DNA from: Halobacteriales archaeon QS_3_64_16
Lineage (GTDB): Archaea > Halobacteriota > Halobacteria > Halobacteriales > Halococcaceae
Length of the DNA: 50,376 bases
Assembly (NCBI GenBank): GCA_003021705.1
Contig: PXRJ01000031.1
Coordinates: 1-50,376, forward strand
Reading direction: 5' to 3'
Shown: piece by piece, positions 25,936-34,278 of the stretch
Position numbering within the stretch: the stretch's first letter is position 1
Layout of the letters: every line of letters begins with the position of its first letter
The notes under the pieces: generated by a model
Seen by the model: only the letters and a program-made list of their open reading frames with translations
Told to the model about the DNA's origin: nothing
The model's database searches: none
Position numbers and translations under genes: made by a program

Positions 25936-26538
25936 ATGGAACCCGATCGGAGGAGTGACACACAGACGGCGATCATGGACGCGACCTACAAAGCACTGTG
26001 CGAGCACGGCTATTCGAACCTCACCATCGATAGGATCGACGCCGAGTTCGAGAAGTCGAAATCCCTCTTGTATTACCACTACGATAACAAAGACCAAATC
26101 CTCCTCAACTTACTGGAGTATATCCTCGATCAGTTCGCGATCGAGGACGCGGTCGACCCGAACGACGATCCCGACATCAAGCTCCGGGCGCTTATCGAGG
26201 AATTTCTCCCCTGGACGCTCGACGAGGAGGCCACGGAGTTCCAGATCGCCGTGCTCGAACTCCGTTCCCAAGCGCTCTCGAACGACGCCTATCGCGAGCA
26301 GTTCACCCGGGCCGATGCGCTCATCGTGGAGACGATCACCGATCTGATCGAGAAAGGAATCGAAGACGGAACCTTTCGAGACGTCGATGCGAACCGGGTA
26401 GCCGAACACGTTTTCTCGACGATCAACGGTGCGATGCTCCGGCGGCTCACTGCCGGCGACGAAAGTGCGGTCCGGGTTACCCGGAAAGGGTTAGACGAAT
26501 ACATCGAATCGTATCTCACTCCAGAAGACATCAGATGA
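25936..26538 (+). CDS. TetR/AcrR-family transcriptional regulator
   Basis: A 200-residue regulator with an N-terminal helix-turn-helix at about residues 10-55 (AIMDATYKALCEHGYSNLTIDRI, then KSKSLLYYHYDNKDQILLNLLEYI, the family's YYHF-type hallmark). The remaining helical domain would bind a small ligand and form the dimer. Family members usually repress efflux genes and themselves. A near-perfect palindrome lies directly upstream, and the same palindrome lies upstream of the DrrAB-type exporter and of the decayed membrane/PEP-synthase-like operon. This defines a probable local regulon. Intact. Confidence 0.95.
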   Translation: MEPDRRSDTQTAIMDATYKALCEHGYSNLTIDRIDAEFEKSKSLLYYHYDNKDQILLNLLEYILDQFAIEDAVDPNDDPDIKLRALIEEFLPWTLDEEATEFQIAVLELRSQALSNDAYREQFTRADALIVETITDLIEKGIEDGTFRDVDANRVAEHVFSTINGAMLRRLTAGDESAVRVTRKGLDEYIESYLTPEDIR

Positions 26539-26710
26539 GGCATCGCCGGTCGGCAAGCACACCCCGTAGCGCGCTCTGGTCGCGACGCCCAGACGAGTTC
26601 CCTCGACTCCCCTCTTGTCTTTCGTTATCGTGTCGCGTTTGGGCCCAGGTAGCTCGACCCATCCGACCGCCAGACCGGACACGAGATTCCGCTCCCCGAC
26701 GAGGCGGAAG

Positions 26711-26716
26711 TTTATG
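26711..26716 (+). promoter_or_regulatory. TATA element for the small zinc-ribbon gene
   Basis: TTTATG, starting 32 bp before the ATG at 26743. Spacing fits a leaderless transcript and selects this start over the in-frame ATG at 26716, which overlaps the element. Confidence 0.5.
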
Positions 26717-26742
26717 TGGGAGGGTACGATGATATACAGGCT

Positions 26743-26940
26743 ATGGGTAGGGACCAGGACGAGGCGGACGGGGAGTGCACACGATGTGGGGACTACGGGT
26801 TTACGGTTCACCGCCGAAAGGGGCGGCGGTATCCGTATCCGTGTCCCACCTGTGAGCCGGGGGAGGAAGCGACCGTACTAGACGCACAGCGCGTGCTCGC
26901 CGAACACGGCGACGACCTGCGAACGACCTACACACAGTAG
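26743..26940 (+). CDS. Small zinc-ribbon-like protein (two CxxC motifs)
   Basis: A 65-residue acidic protein with two knuckles, CTRC near residue 11 and CPTC near residue 34, separated by a basic stretch (HRRKGRRYPYP). This is the usual layout of a small zinc ribbon. Many short haloarchaeal proteins have it and several act as regulators, but no specific role can be given here. Start chosen from TATA spacing. It is followed 124 bp later by another plus-strand gene. Confidence 0.8.
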   Translation: MGRDQDEADGECTRCGDYGFTVHRRKGRRYPYPCPTCEPGEEATVLDAQRVLAEHGDDLRTTYTQ

Positions 26941-27064
26941 GCGGGTATCGTGGTCGCTCGCCACCCGGCGAACCGATAGTATCGAAGTGAAGAGGAATCG
27001 ATCGTCCCGGGACGTGGCACAGCCGGGACACAACGGCTTTGACCGTGAGCACCGTAGCTCCCGC

Positions 27065-27667
27065 ATGACCGACACAGTTCCCGAGCGAGTAGCGAGAGCC
27101 TTTAGTGAGCACGAAGCGTTCGAGGACGGCGAGAGAAGCGAGGAGCGCCGCGGAGAACTCGACGAATTCCTCGTGAGGACGACGGATTTCGACGCTACCG
27201 TCCGTATCGAGGATGGCGAGGGAGGCCACGACACCGAGAGAGGTGAGGGTTCGGACGACGCGGCGCTTCGCTACTGCGTGCTGTGTCGGGTGCCGACGCT
27301 GTCGGCGGCGGTCGAGGGACCGGTCGCCGAGGTCGTCGAGGAGGGCTGGTTCGATACGTTCTCGCTTCGCCTCGAGGACGCCGCGATGGCCGTTCCCGGC
27401 ACGACGGAGATCGCGGGTCCCGAAGCGAGCGTCGAGGGTGAGACGATCCTCGTCGAGGCGGATTTCGAAGCGGAAAGCGCCGATCGAGCGACGGACATCG
27501 CCAAGGCACTGGTCGATTACGTCGAGGGGACCTACGTCGAGGGCGTGATCCCTGGCTACGAGTATCGCCCGCCAGTGAGCGGCCTGCTCGCGAACGCTCG
27601 TCAGGGCGGCGGTGATACGGGAGGAGACGACTCGGGGACGAACGCTGGCGGCCCGATGCCGATGTAA
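27065..27667 (+). CDS. Haloarchaeal protein of unknown function (DUF5813-like)
   Basis: A 200-residue acidic soluble protein starting MTDTVPERVARAFSEHEAF. The segment DEFLVRTTDFDATVRIEDG followed by LRYCVLCRVPTLSAAV and VVEEGWFDTFSLRLEDA resembles the halobacterial family DUF5813 as I remember it. The C-terminus is a Gly/Asp-rich tail ending GGPMPM. No catalytic motif is visible. ATG 27065 is preferred over an in-frame start at 26987 because the earlier part is basic. Function unknown. Confidence 0.75.
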   Translation: MTDTVPERVARAFSEHEAFEDGERSEERRGELDEFLVRTTDFDATVRIEDGEGGHDTERGEGSDDAALRYCVLCRVPTLSAAVEGPVAEVVEEGWFDTFSLRLEDAAMAVPGTTEIAGPEASVEGETILVEADFEAESADRATDIAKALVDYVEGTYVEGVIPGYEYRPPVSGLLANARQGGGDTGGDDSGTNAGGPMPM

Positions 27668-27783
27668 CGCAGGCGGGAACGATACCCTCGAGATCGTCCG
27701 ATAGTGATCTGGAACGGCCCCTCGCGCCGATTCCCCGCGTTCTCCTGGTTCGCCGGTCCTTTCGAGTTCCCGTTCGATCTCGG

Positions 27784-28014
27784 CTACTCCATTGCGATGT
27801 AGGTCTGGGTGCTCTCGACACCGTCGATCCCCTGGATGGCGTCGGCAGCGATCTCTTTTACCTCCGCGGGGCTATCGACCGAGAGCTTGGCGATGAGATC
27901 GACATCGCCCGCGACGATCGATACCCGGTCGATACCCTCCAGCTCGGCGATCGAGCGCTTGAGCCGATCGGCTTCGCCGGTATTGGCTTTGACGAGTACG
28001 TAGGCGACGACCAT
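27784..28014 (-). CDS. Single-domain Lrp/AsnC ligand-binding (RAM) protein
   Basis: A 76-residue protein consisting only of the Lrp/AsnC effector-binding domain (beta-alpha-beta-beta-alpha-beta ferredoxin fold): MVVAYVLVKANTGEADRL, then VSIVAGDVDLIAKLSV, then DGVESTQTYIAME. There is no helix-turn-helix, so it probably acts by binding an amino acid or a partner protein. It is transcribed after the TrkA-N gene, separated by 1 bp (stop then next start), so the two are an operon. A paralogue lies on the other side of that gene. Confidence 0.9.
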   Translation of the reverse strand: MVVAYVLVKANTGEADRLKRSIAELEGIDRVSIVAGDVDLIAKLSVDSPAEVKEIAADAIQGIDGVESTQTYIAME

Positions 28015-28015
28015 T

Positions 28016-28711
28016 TCAGCTTCCTCCCGTGCTCGCGTTCGCGAGTGTATCCGCCGCGCTGCCGACGATGATCCGGCGCACGTCGTCTAAGGCGTCGAAG
28101 TCGGCGAGCACGACCAGTCGGTCGCCGAGTTCGAGCGACGCGTCGGGGTCGGGCAGTGCCATTGCGCCCTCTTCCTTGCCGAAGGCGAGCAGCCGCGAGT
28201 CCGCCGGGAGCGCGATCTCGCTCAAGGTATAGCCCCGGGTCGGCGAGTCGTTGGTGACTTCGAGTTCCACCACTTGAAGACTCTGGGCGATGTCGGCAAC
28301 CGCACGGATGTTCCCCCCGATCAGGGCGTTTTTCGCGGCGATCGCGCCGAGTCGTTCAGGATGGATCACCTCGTCGACCTCGCTCGCGTACTGTTTGTAG
28401 ATTCCCTCGCGGTAGTCCTCGTCGATCCGCATGACTGTCCGGCAGCCGTGGGCTTTGCCGATCATACAGGTAACGAAATTCACATTGAGATCGCCCGAGA
28501 GCGCGCCTAGGGCATCCGCTTCGGCGACGCCGGCCTCCTCGAGGACGACTTCGTGTGAGCCGTCGCCCTCGACGACATCGAAAGGCGCGTTGGAGAGCTC
28601 CTCAAGCGCCGATGCGTTGGGTTCGACGACGGTCACGCCGTGATCTTCCTCGGCGAGAACTCGCGCGGTGCGGAGACCGACCCGTCCGCCACCGACGATG
28701 ATGAATTCCAT
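28016..28711 (-). CDS. TrkA-N/TrkA-C domain protein (K+ transport regulator type)
   Basis: A 231-residue cytoplasmic protein. The Rossmann N-terminus is MEFIIVGGGRVGLRTARVLA with the GxGxxG motif, plus the acidic residue in VTVVEPN that binds NAD(H) ribose. The C-terminal TrkA-C/RCK_C domain (RGYTLSEIALPADSRLLAF... LELGDRLVVLADFDAL) is complete. Such proteins gate TrkH/KtrB potassium channels in response to nucleotides; no channel gene is in the window. ATG 28711 is chosen because the longer frame begins in non-conserved sequence. It forms an operon with the 27784 RAM protein. Confidence 0.92.
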   Translation of the reverse strand: MEFIIVGGGRVGLRTARVLAEEDHGVTVVEPNASALEELSNAPFDVVEGDGSHEVVLEEAGVAEADALGALSGDLNVNFVTCMIGKAHGCRTVMRIDEDYREGIYKQYASEVDEVIHPERLGAIAAKNALIGGNIRAVADIAQSLQVVELEVTNDSPTRGYTLSEIALPADSRLLAFGKEEGAMALPDPDASLELGDRLVVLADFDALDDVRRIIVGSAADTLANASTGGS

Positions 28712-28748
28712 AGCTCCTTTACAGCGAGGTGCGTCTAAAACATTGCCC

Positions 28749-28802
28749 ACCGATCGACCGACGGACGGCCGCGATGGCTGGCCGGCTACTCGGTCGATCG
28801 GT
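28749..28802. repeat. 13-bp perfect inverted repeat between divergent genes
   Basis: Arms ACCGATCGACCGA (28749-28761) and TCGGTCGATCGGT (28790-28802) with a 28-nt loop, followed by extra GGTC repeats. It lies between the TrkA-N gene (leftward) and the second RAM gene (rightward), starting 38 bp from the former's ATG, so it could be a shared operator. The related arm pair at 45987-46017 shares the GATCGACCGA core. Confidence 0.55.
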
Positions 28803-28892
28803 CGGTCGGTCGCCGCCCGGATCGGTGGTAATGAGGTCCTGTAAGGGAGTCTCCTCGACGCCGGGTCCCTGTTCGACCCCTTGCGGGGAAGC

Positions 28893-28897
28893 TTTAA
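28893..28897 (+). promoter_or_regulatory. TATA-like element for the second RAM gene
   Basis: TTTAA, starting 31 bp before the ATG at 28924; spacing fits a leaderless transcript. Confidence 0.4.
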
Positions 28898-28923
28898 CCC
28901 GTCGGTCGTGCACGGTAGAGCCC

Positions 28924-29154
28924 ATGGTACATTCGTTCGTCATGGTCGAGACGGCGGCCGGGAGCATCGAGTCGGTCTTGGAGGCGGTGGCAGGTCTCGC
29001 CGGCGTCGAGGAAGCACACGTCGTCGCGGGGGATTACGACGTCGTTGTCGAGGTCGAAGGCAGCGACGTACGGGAATCGATCCAGGTAGTCTCGACGGAC
29101 CTCCGGGAGTTAGAGGGGATCGTAGACACCCGAACCTACATGGCCCTCGAGTGA
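28924..29154 (+). CDS. Second single-domain Lrp/AsnC ligand-binding (RAM) protein
   Basis: A 76-residue paralogue of the 27784 product: MVHSFVMVETAAGSIESVL, then AHVVAGDYDVVVEVEG, then LEGIVDTRTYMALE. Both have the same length and the same VAGDxD and TYxA(L/M)E segments. It is transcribed divergently from the TrkA-N operon, with an inverted repeat in the shared upstream region. It lacks a DNA-binding domain. Duplication followed by divergence is likely. It may sense an amino acid and act with the TrkA-type regulator, which is inference from position. Confidence 0.88.
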   Translation: MVHSFVMVETAAGSIESVLEAVAGLAGVEEAHVVAGDYDVVVEVEGSDVRESIQVVSTDLRELEGIVDTRTYMALE

Positions 29155-29344
29155 CCAGCGATCGCGGTCGAGTGTCGCGGCTGGCCTCGACTGGCGGGGG
29201 CCTGGCAGAAGCGCTCCGTACTGGCGCGAGCGTCGCGAGCTGGGTGCCGGGGCGACTCTTCGAACCCGACGCCCCGCTTGCCTGCCCCGAACGGCGGAAA
29301 CGAAAAAACGAAAGATAGATGCCTGATTTCCCCTATCGGATCGT

Positions 29345-30487
29345 GTGCCCAAGCTGTCGGACGTCACCTCCTTCGAGCGGGATCTTCCGAGCGAGTTACG
29401 CGCCGACCTCGAGAAATACACGAATCAGGGCGGCCTCCTCGGCGTGTTCACGTACTTCTTTACCTATCTGGAAACGGACGACGAGGACCTCGCCGCTACT
29501 GCCGCGTCGATCCCGACCTGTCTGTTCGTCATGAGCAGCCTCCACGACGACGCGATCGACGAAGCGATCGAACAGGAGGAGGATCTGAAGGGCTTTCTCA
29601 ACTGGCGGACGACCGTCGGGGACGTGATCTTCACCTATGCGATCGACTTCGCCGAGGAACTCCCCGAGGGCTTCGACGTCGGTACCATCACCGGGCGCTT
29701 CCGGGAGATCGGTGCCGGGCAACTCAGGGAAGAGTCGCTCACCACGACCGATCTCACCGTCGAGCAAGCCATTACCCGAGTCGAAGAGCGCGGGTCGGTC
29801 TGGGGCGAACTCGCGGTCGGGCCCGTCGAGGCAGCCGGCTACTACTCCGAGGCCCGGCTCGAGCGGATCTATACGTTTACTGCGAACCTCCTGTTCGTCC
29901 TGACCGTGATCGACGACGTTGAGGACCTCCCCGAAGACCTCGGAAACGACGTGCTGAACGTTCCCTTGCTGTTATACCGCGGGGATCCCACCGAACACGC
30001 CTCGACGCGCGCGCTGATCGACTCGGTGCTCGACTCGGACGTCCCTGCACGACTCGATGAGCTGATTACCGAGCACGAGGACGAGATGGAAGCGGCCGCC
30101 CGCCAGTTCGCCGCCGACTCCCGACACGAGACGAGCGACCTGCTCGACGCGTGGAACCGCTCGCTCGTCTGGTATCTGGACGCCGCGTGTACGGTTCCCG
30201 TCGAGCGAAACGTCCCTGAAGAACGCCAGGAAGCGATCCGCTCGAAGCTAGGGGGCGACGACGAGACGAAACGTCGATACCTCCTCGAGGAGATAGTCGC
30301 CGAGTTCCCGGCGCGCTTCGACTCGCGCGAGGAGTTCGCCGCTTCGATGAGTTCCCTGCCGGCGACCAGTCTGGTGCCGGCAGCGATCAAGACGTTTCAC
30401 ATCGAAGCGCTCGTCGACTCCGTGATGACCACGAGCCTCGAGGACGCACTGGCGAACCTCCGAGCCGAGTCGACGACGGCCGACTAA
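29345..30487 (+). CDS. Isoprenoid-synthase-fold protein (polyprenyl synthetase-like, possible terpene synthase)
   Basis: A 380-residue, largely helical protein of the trans-prenyltransferase superfamily. The first Asp-rich motif is SSLHDDAIDEA (D68, D69, D72) and the second is VIDDVEDLPED (D190, D191, D194), with GAGQLREE between them corresponding to the family's GQ segment. The GKRxRP motif that binds isopentenyl diphosphate in chain-elongating enzymes is not seen: the equivalent N-terminal stretch reads TNQGGLLGVFTYFF. The basic residue of the usual GK-TLP segment is also absent (GNDVLNVPLLL). This suggests a diphosphate-ionising cyclase or other non-elongating enzyme (inference). The GTG start gives a sensible N-terminus. 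The stop is followed after 1 bp by the ATG of a PEP-mobile-domain gene, so the two are coupled. Confidence 0.75.
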   Translation: MPKLSDVTSFERDLPSELRADLEKYTNQGGLLGVFTYFFTYLETDDEDLAATAASIPTCLFVMSSLHDDAIDEAIEQEEDLKGFLNWRTTVGDVIFTYAIDFAEELPEGFDVGTITGRFREIGAGQLREESLTTTDLTVEQAITRVEERGSVWGELAVGPVEAAGYYSEARLERIYTFTANLLFVLTVIDDVEDLPEDLGNDVLNVPLLLYRGDPTEHASTRALIDSVLDSDVPARLDELITEHEDEMEAAARQFAADSRHETSDLLDAWNRSLVWYLDAACTVPVERNVPEERQEAIRSKLGGDDETKRRYLLEEIVAEFPARFDSREEFAASMSSLPATSLVPAAIKTFHIEALVDSVMTTSLEDALANLRAESTTAD

Positions 30488-30488
30488 T

Positions 30489-31982
30489 ATGGCCGAGAAG
30501 TCGGTCGCCTGGACGTCCTTTCGGACCCTAGAACCCAATCCCTACCCCTACACGCCGATGACCCAGAGCATCCTGGAGCGCGGCGTCGAGACGTCCTCGC
30601 TGGCCGGCGTCGGCTCCCGTGGCCCGCCCACGACGTTTCACCGGGGGTACCTCTATTTGAACGTTGAGGAACTCCGATGGATCCTGGGATGTTTCGCCGA
30701 CGTGCCCGAGGAGGTACTGCTCCAGTATCTCGGTGACGAGGCCGACGTCGCGTTCGACCGGATCTCGATTCGTCCCTCGCTGCGTGGCCTGGCGCTCGTA
30801 GCGAGCGAGGGCAGCCAGCCGGCACGAATGGCCCTCCACGGACTGACCGTCGAGCGACGGCTTCCCGACCGCCCGGCGGTCGAACCCCTGAGCGACGCTG
30901 CGCTGCTCGGGCTCGTCGACACCCACCAGGAGTTCCTCACGGAGATGATCGGCGCGCACGTCCTCTTCAGCGGGCTGGCAGAAGCCTACGCGGCGAGCGT
31001 CGAACGCCTTCTCCCCGGCAGTCCGTCACGGCGGCGTATTCAAGCGCTCGTCTCGACGTGGACCGAGACGAAAACCGCCGAGATGGCCCGCCGAGGGGCC
31101 GCTCTCGAGAGCGACGAACGACGAGGGGCGTTCCTGGAAGCGTTCGGCCACCGATGTCCCCGCGAGATGGAGATCGCCGTCCCGCGCTGGCGCGAGAAGC
31201 CGGGCACGCTCCGGCAGGGAACTTCTGTAGTTCGCCCTGACGCTACCGGCGAACCCATAACTACCGACTCGACGGGCACCGACTCGGAAGGCGGGCTCGG
31301 GAGGACGCTCGCCCGCCTCGCGCTCTATCCGGGAAGCCTGCTCGAACGGCTGCGCGAGAACCCGAAGAACGAGTGGCTCAAGTCCTACGCCTATCTCCGT
31401 GACCTCCTGCTCGACATTGGGCGCCGGGCAACGGTATCGGGCCACCTCGGCGCGCCAGAGGACGTTTTTTACCTGTCGTTCGGCACGGCTCGCCGCTTGC
31501 TCTCCGAGCCCCCATCCCGGCGGTACACGCGTCGTCGCGTCGCGCGCGCCAAGCACGAGCACGAACGAAACGAGCGCTACTCGCCGCCGCTGTTCGTCGA
31601 CCGGGACTTCCAGCCGATCGAACGAGGTCCACGGCGCGAGGAAAGCGGGCTCTCGGGACTCGGCGTAAGTGAGGGGCGGGTATCGGGTCGGGCGATCGTC
31701 GCTCGCTCGCCCGAGGACGTCGATCTCTCGGGAAAGTCGGTCGACGCCGAGCGAGCGATCCTCGTGACCGAGTTCACCGACGCGGGCTGGACGCCGCTGT
31801 TCTTCCAGGTCGACGGGCTGGTCATGGAGCGAGGAAGCTTGCTCTCCCACGGCAGTATCGTCGCCCGTGAGGCGGGGATCCCGGCGGTCGTGAACGCCAA
31901 TGGCGCAATGGAGCGGATCGACACCGGGGATCGGATCGCGGTTGACGCCGAGGCGGGCTCGATCCGGTTACTCGATCGGTGA
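30489..31982 (+). CDS. PEP-utilising swivelling-domain protein without an ATP-grasp domain
   Basis: A 497-residue protein resembling the C-terminal two thirds of PEP synthase/rifampicin phosphotransferase. The N-terminus (LEPNPYPYTPMTQSILERG, then FHRGYLYLNVEELR) matches the start of the central domain of that family. Residues about 385-497 form the mobile phosphohistidine domain: TEFTDAGWTPLFFQVDGLV, then SLLSHGSIVAREAGIPAVV with the catalytic His454. The ATP-grasp half needed to phosphorylate this His is absent, so a separate kinase partner or a different chemistry is implied. It begins 1 bp after the isoprenoid-synthase-like gene. A decayed ATP-grasp-containing relative lies 4 kb upstream. 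Joint action of the pair on a terpenoid or phosphorylated intermediate is inference. Confidence 0.8.
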   Translation: MAEKSVAWTSFRTLEPNPYPYTPMTQSILERGVETSSLAGVGSRGPPTTFHRGYLYLNVEELRWILGCFADVPEEVLLQYLGDEADVAFDRISIRPSLRGLALVASEGSQPARMALHGLTVERRLPDRPAVEPLSDAALLGLVDTHQEFLTEMIGAHVLFSGLAEAYAASVERLLPGSPSRRRIQALVSTWTETKTAEMARRGAALESDERRGAFLEAFGHRCPREMEIAVPRWREKPGTLRQGTSVVRPDATGEPITTDSTGTDSEGGLGRTLARLALYPGSLLERLRENPKNEWLKSYAYLRDLLLDIGRRATVSGHLGAPEDVFYLSFGTARRLLSEPPSRRYTRRRVARAKHEHERNERYSPPLFVDRDFQPIERGPRREESGLSGLGVSEGRVSGRAIVARSPEDVDLSGKSVDAERAILVTEFTDAGWTPLFFQVDGLVMERGSLLSHGSIVAREAGIPAVVNANGAMERIDTGDRIAVDAEAGSIRLLDR

Positions 31983-32086
31983 GCGCCGCTAGCTACCCGC
32001 CGTCCTGTCGAGACGACAGCCGGCCGAATCGACCCGCGACACGCCGGTTCCGACACGGCAAAGAGGGTGTCGAGCGTAGAACTAGT

Positions 32087-32404
32087 ATGGTCTCGGCCGC
32101 GGGCGCGATCGGCGTTCTGTTTATCGTCGCGCTCAACACCGCAGTAGCCGCACTCGTGACTCGATTCCTCCGCGTTCGGCTGGAGACCCAGTGGGGAGCG
32201 GCTATCTACGTCGCGCTGTTCGTTCCGGCACTCGAAGTTCTCATCGTACTCGTATCGAGTGGGGTCTTAGGTCTGGGGCCGAACCTCGGCGGTCCGGTCG
32301 CCGTTCTCGCCGTCGCGGTCTTCCTCCCGCTCGCGCTCGGGGTCGCCTTCGATCTCTTCTGGATGCCCGCCCCGGAGGAAGTCGACGTGCCCGACACGCT
32401 CTGA
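32087..32404 (+). CDS. Small integral membrane protein, haloarchaeal
   Basis: A 105-residue protein with three hydrophobic segments (about residues 5-25, 39-59 and 67-90) and an acidic C-terminus (PAPEEVDVPDTL). Start MVSAAGAIGVLFIVAL at 32087 is chosen because the upstream extension is basic and outside the hydrophobic domain. No family is recognised for certain and no catalytic residues are visible. It converges with tmk. Confidence 0.75.
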   Translation: MVSAAGAIGVLFIVALNTAVAALVTRFLRVRLETQWGAAIYVALFVPALEVLIVLVSSGVLGLGPNLGGPVAVLAVAVFLPLALGVAFDLFWMPAPEEVDVPDTL

Positions 32405-32496
32405 TCGGTCCTCGGTGTCGATCTCCCGACTCTCGATCCGTTCTCGGCCCGTTCGATCTCCGGAGGAAGACCCGGGGTCAACTCCAGTAGGAGCGT

Positions 32497-33090
32497 CTAG
32501 TTCTCCAACAGGCTTTCGAGGTGTCCTTCGACCGATTCGAGCACCGCTTCGGGGGGTTGGCTCGCATCGATGCGGACGTATCGCCCGGGATCGGCGGCCA
32601 GCAGTTGTTCGTAGTTCTCGCGCACGTCGGCGAGAAACTCCCGCTGCTCGAACTTGTTCGCCCCGGCGCTCCGCTCCGCTCCGGTCTCGGGATCGACGTC
32701 GAAGTAGATCGTCGCGTCCGGGACTCGCGTCCAGGGGTCGTGGAGTCCCATGATGTACTCTAGGGGCCGATCGATCACGCCTTCCAACGAGGCGGCTTGG
32801 TAGGCATAGCGGGAATCGGAGTATCGATCGGCAACGACGAGATCACCGGCGTCGAGTGCGGGGCGAACAGTTCGATCGAGGTGGGCGGCGTGATCGGCGG
32901 TATAGAGGAACAGTTCGGCGATCGGGTCGGCTGCTTCCTCGGATAGCGATCGCTTCACTGCCTCGCCGTACCACGAGTCGGTCGGTTCCCTCGTGAACGT
33001 GGCGGGTCGATCGATCACCGCCGACTCGCGCAGTGCCTTCCAGACCGTGCTTTTCCCGCTGCCGTCGATCCCCTCGAGCGTAACGAGCAT
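32497..33090 (-). CDS. tmk: Thymidylate kinase
   Basis: A 197-residue dTMP kinase making dTDP from dTMP and ATP for DNA synthesis. The P-loop is [11 protein letters not shown] at residues 5-15. The DR(Y/F/H) motif is [14 protein letters not shown], and the [10 protein letters not shown] segment is in place. The LID region ([19 protein letters not shown]) has Arg residues. Full length, intact. A divergent promoter region of about 200 bp separates it from the 33294 gene. Confidence 0.97.
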   Translation of the reverse strand: MLVTLEGIDGSGKSTVWKALRESAVIDRPATFTREPTDSWYGEAVKRSLSEEAADPIAELFLYTADHAAHLDRTVRPALDAGDLVVADRYSDSRYAYQAASLEGVIDRPLEYIMGLHDPWTRVPDATIYFDVDPETGAERSAGANKFEQREFLADVRENYEQLLAADPGRYVRIDASQPPEAVLESVEGHLESLLEN

Positions 33091-33262
33091 GCGTGAGCGT
33101 CGGTCGGCCCGGTGTTAAACGCCCCGCGAACCGGCGGCGAACTTCTCCCCTCGTTCACGGGCGTCTCTCGCCCGGTCGAACTATGCTATCGGGCTGTCAG
33201 ATCGACTCCCCGTCCGTGATCGGAGTTCTCGACGGGGAAGAACCGGCGGCGATCAACGGTAG

Positions 33263-33268
33263 TTTTAG
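33263..33268 (+). promoter_or_regulatory. TATA-like element for the NDUFA9-like gene
   Basis: TTTTAG, starting 31 bp before the ATG at 33294; consistent with a leaderless transcript. Confidence 0.4.
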
Positions 33269-33293
33269 GTCGCCTTCCCGAGTAGTTCGCGTT

Positions 33294-34181
33294 ATGAACG
33301 TGTTGGTGACCGGCGGTGACGGGTTCGTCGGATCGTACCTCTGTGACGAACTGGCGAGCCGGGGTCACAACGTGACCGCGCTCTCGCGCGATCCCGACCC
33401 CTCGGTGTTTACAGAGGACGTCGAGACGGCAATGGGCGACCTGACGGCCTACGAGTCGATCGAGAGCGCGTTCGAGGGAGTCGATGTCGTTCTCAACCTC
33501 GTTGCCCTCTCGCCGCTCTTCCAGCCAAAGGGCGGCGACGAGAAGCACTTCGAGATCCACCTCGGGGGGACTGAAAACGCCGTCCGGGCCGCCGAGGAAC
33601 ACTCAGTGCCTAAAATCGTCCAGATGAGTGCGCTCGGAGCCGATCCATGGGGGCAGACCGCCTACATCCGCTCGAAGGGCCAGGCCGAAGACGTCGTCCA
33701 GGACTCGGAACTCGACTGGGTGATCTTCCGGCCCTCGGTCGTCTTCGGCGAGGGCGGGGAGTTCGTCTCCTTCACCGAGCAGCTGACCCCGCCGTTCCTC
33801 GCGCCCCTGCCCGGCGGCGGCCGGACCCGCTTCCAGCCGATCTGGGTCGAGGACCTCGCCGCGATGCTTGCCGACGCTGTCGAAAACGACGACTACGACG
33901 GGGAGGCCTACGAGATCGGCGGCCCGGAGGTTCTGACGCTCGCGGACGTGGCCCGCATGATCCAACGCGCGGAGGGCAAGTCCGTCTCGATCGTCCCCGT
34001 CCCCATGAGCCTCGCGGAGATCGGAATGTCGATCGCCGACCCGATCCCGATGGTGCCCTTCGGCTCGGATCAGGCCCGCTCCTTACAGATGGACAATACC
34101 GTGAGCGAGAACGACGTCGGGGCATTCGACATGAGCGAAGGCGACCTGAAAACTCTCGGCGAGTACCTCGACGTCAGGTGA
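33294..34181 (+). CDS. NAD(P)-binding protein of the NDUFA9/atypical SDR family
   Basis: A 295-residue atypical short-chain dehydrogenase with the Rossmann motif VTGGDGFVGSYL at residues 5-16. VLNLVALSP and the QMSALGADPWGQTAYIRSKGQ segment (Tyr-xxx-Lys) are typical of the NDUFA9-like group, whose members have uncertain substrates and may bind quinone-linked or lipid partners. WVIFRPSVVFGEG and QPIWVEDLAAMLADAV follow the family pattern. The start was chosen from the clean Rossmann N-terminus and TATA spacing. It lies 97 bp upstream of cofC on the same strand but has no sequence link to F420. Confidence 0.9.
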   Translation: MNVLVTGGDGFVGSYLCDELASRGHNVTALSRDPDPSVFTEDVETAMGDLTAYESIESAFEGVDVVLNLVALSPLFQPKGGDEKHFEIHLGGTENAVRAAEEHSVPKIVQMSALGADPWGQTAYIRSKGQAEDVVQDSELDWVIFRPSVVFGEGGEFVSFTEQLTPPFLAPLPGGGRTRFQPIWVEDLAAMLADAVENDDYDGEAYEIGGPEVLTLADVARMIQRAEGKSVSIVPVPMSLAEIGMSIADPIPMVPFGSDQARSLQMDNTVSENDVGAFDMSEGDLKTLGEYLDVR

Positions 34182-34278
34182 GGGGGGTCGGCGCGGTTCG
34201 TACCGAACGAGTCTTCGAACCGGCCGATCAGCATGCGTTTCACGGCAGTTCTTACGTGCTCGATACCTCTGGGTCGGT

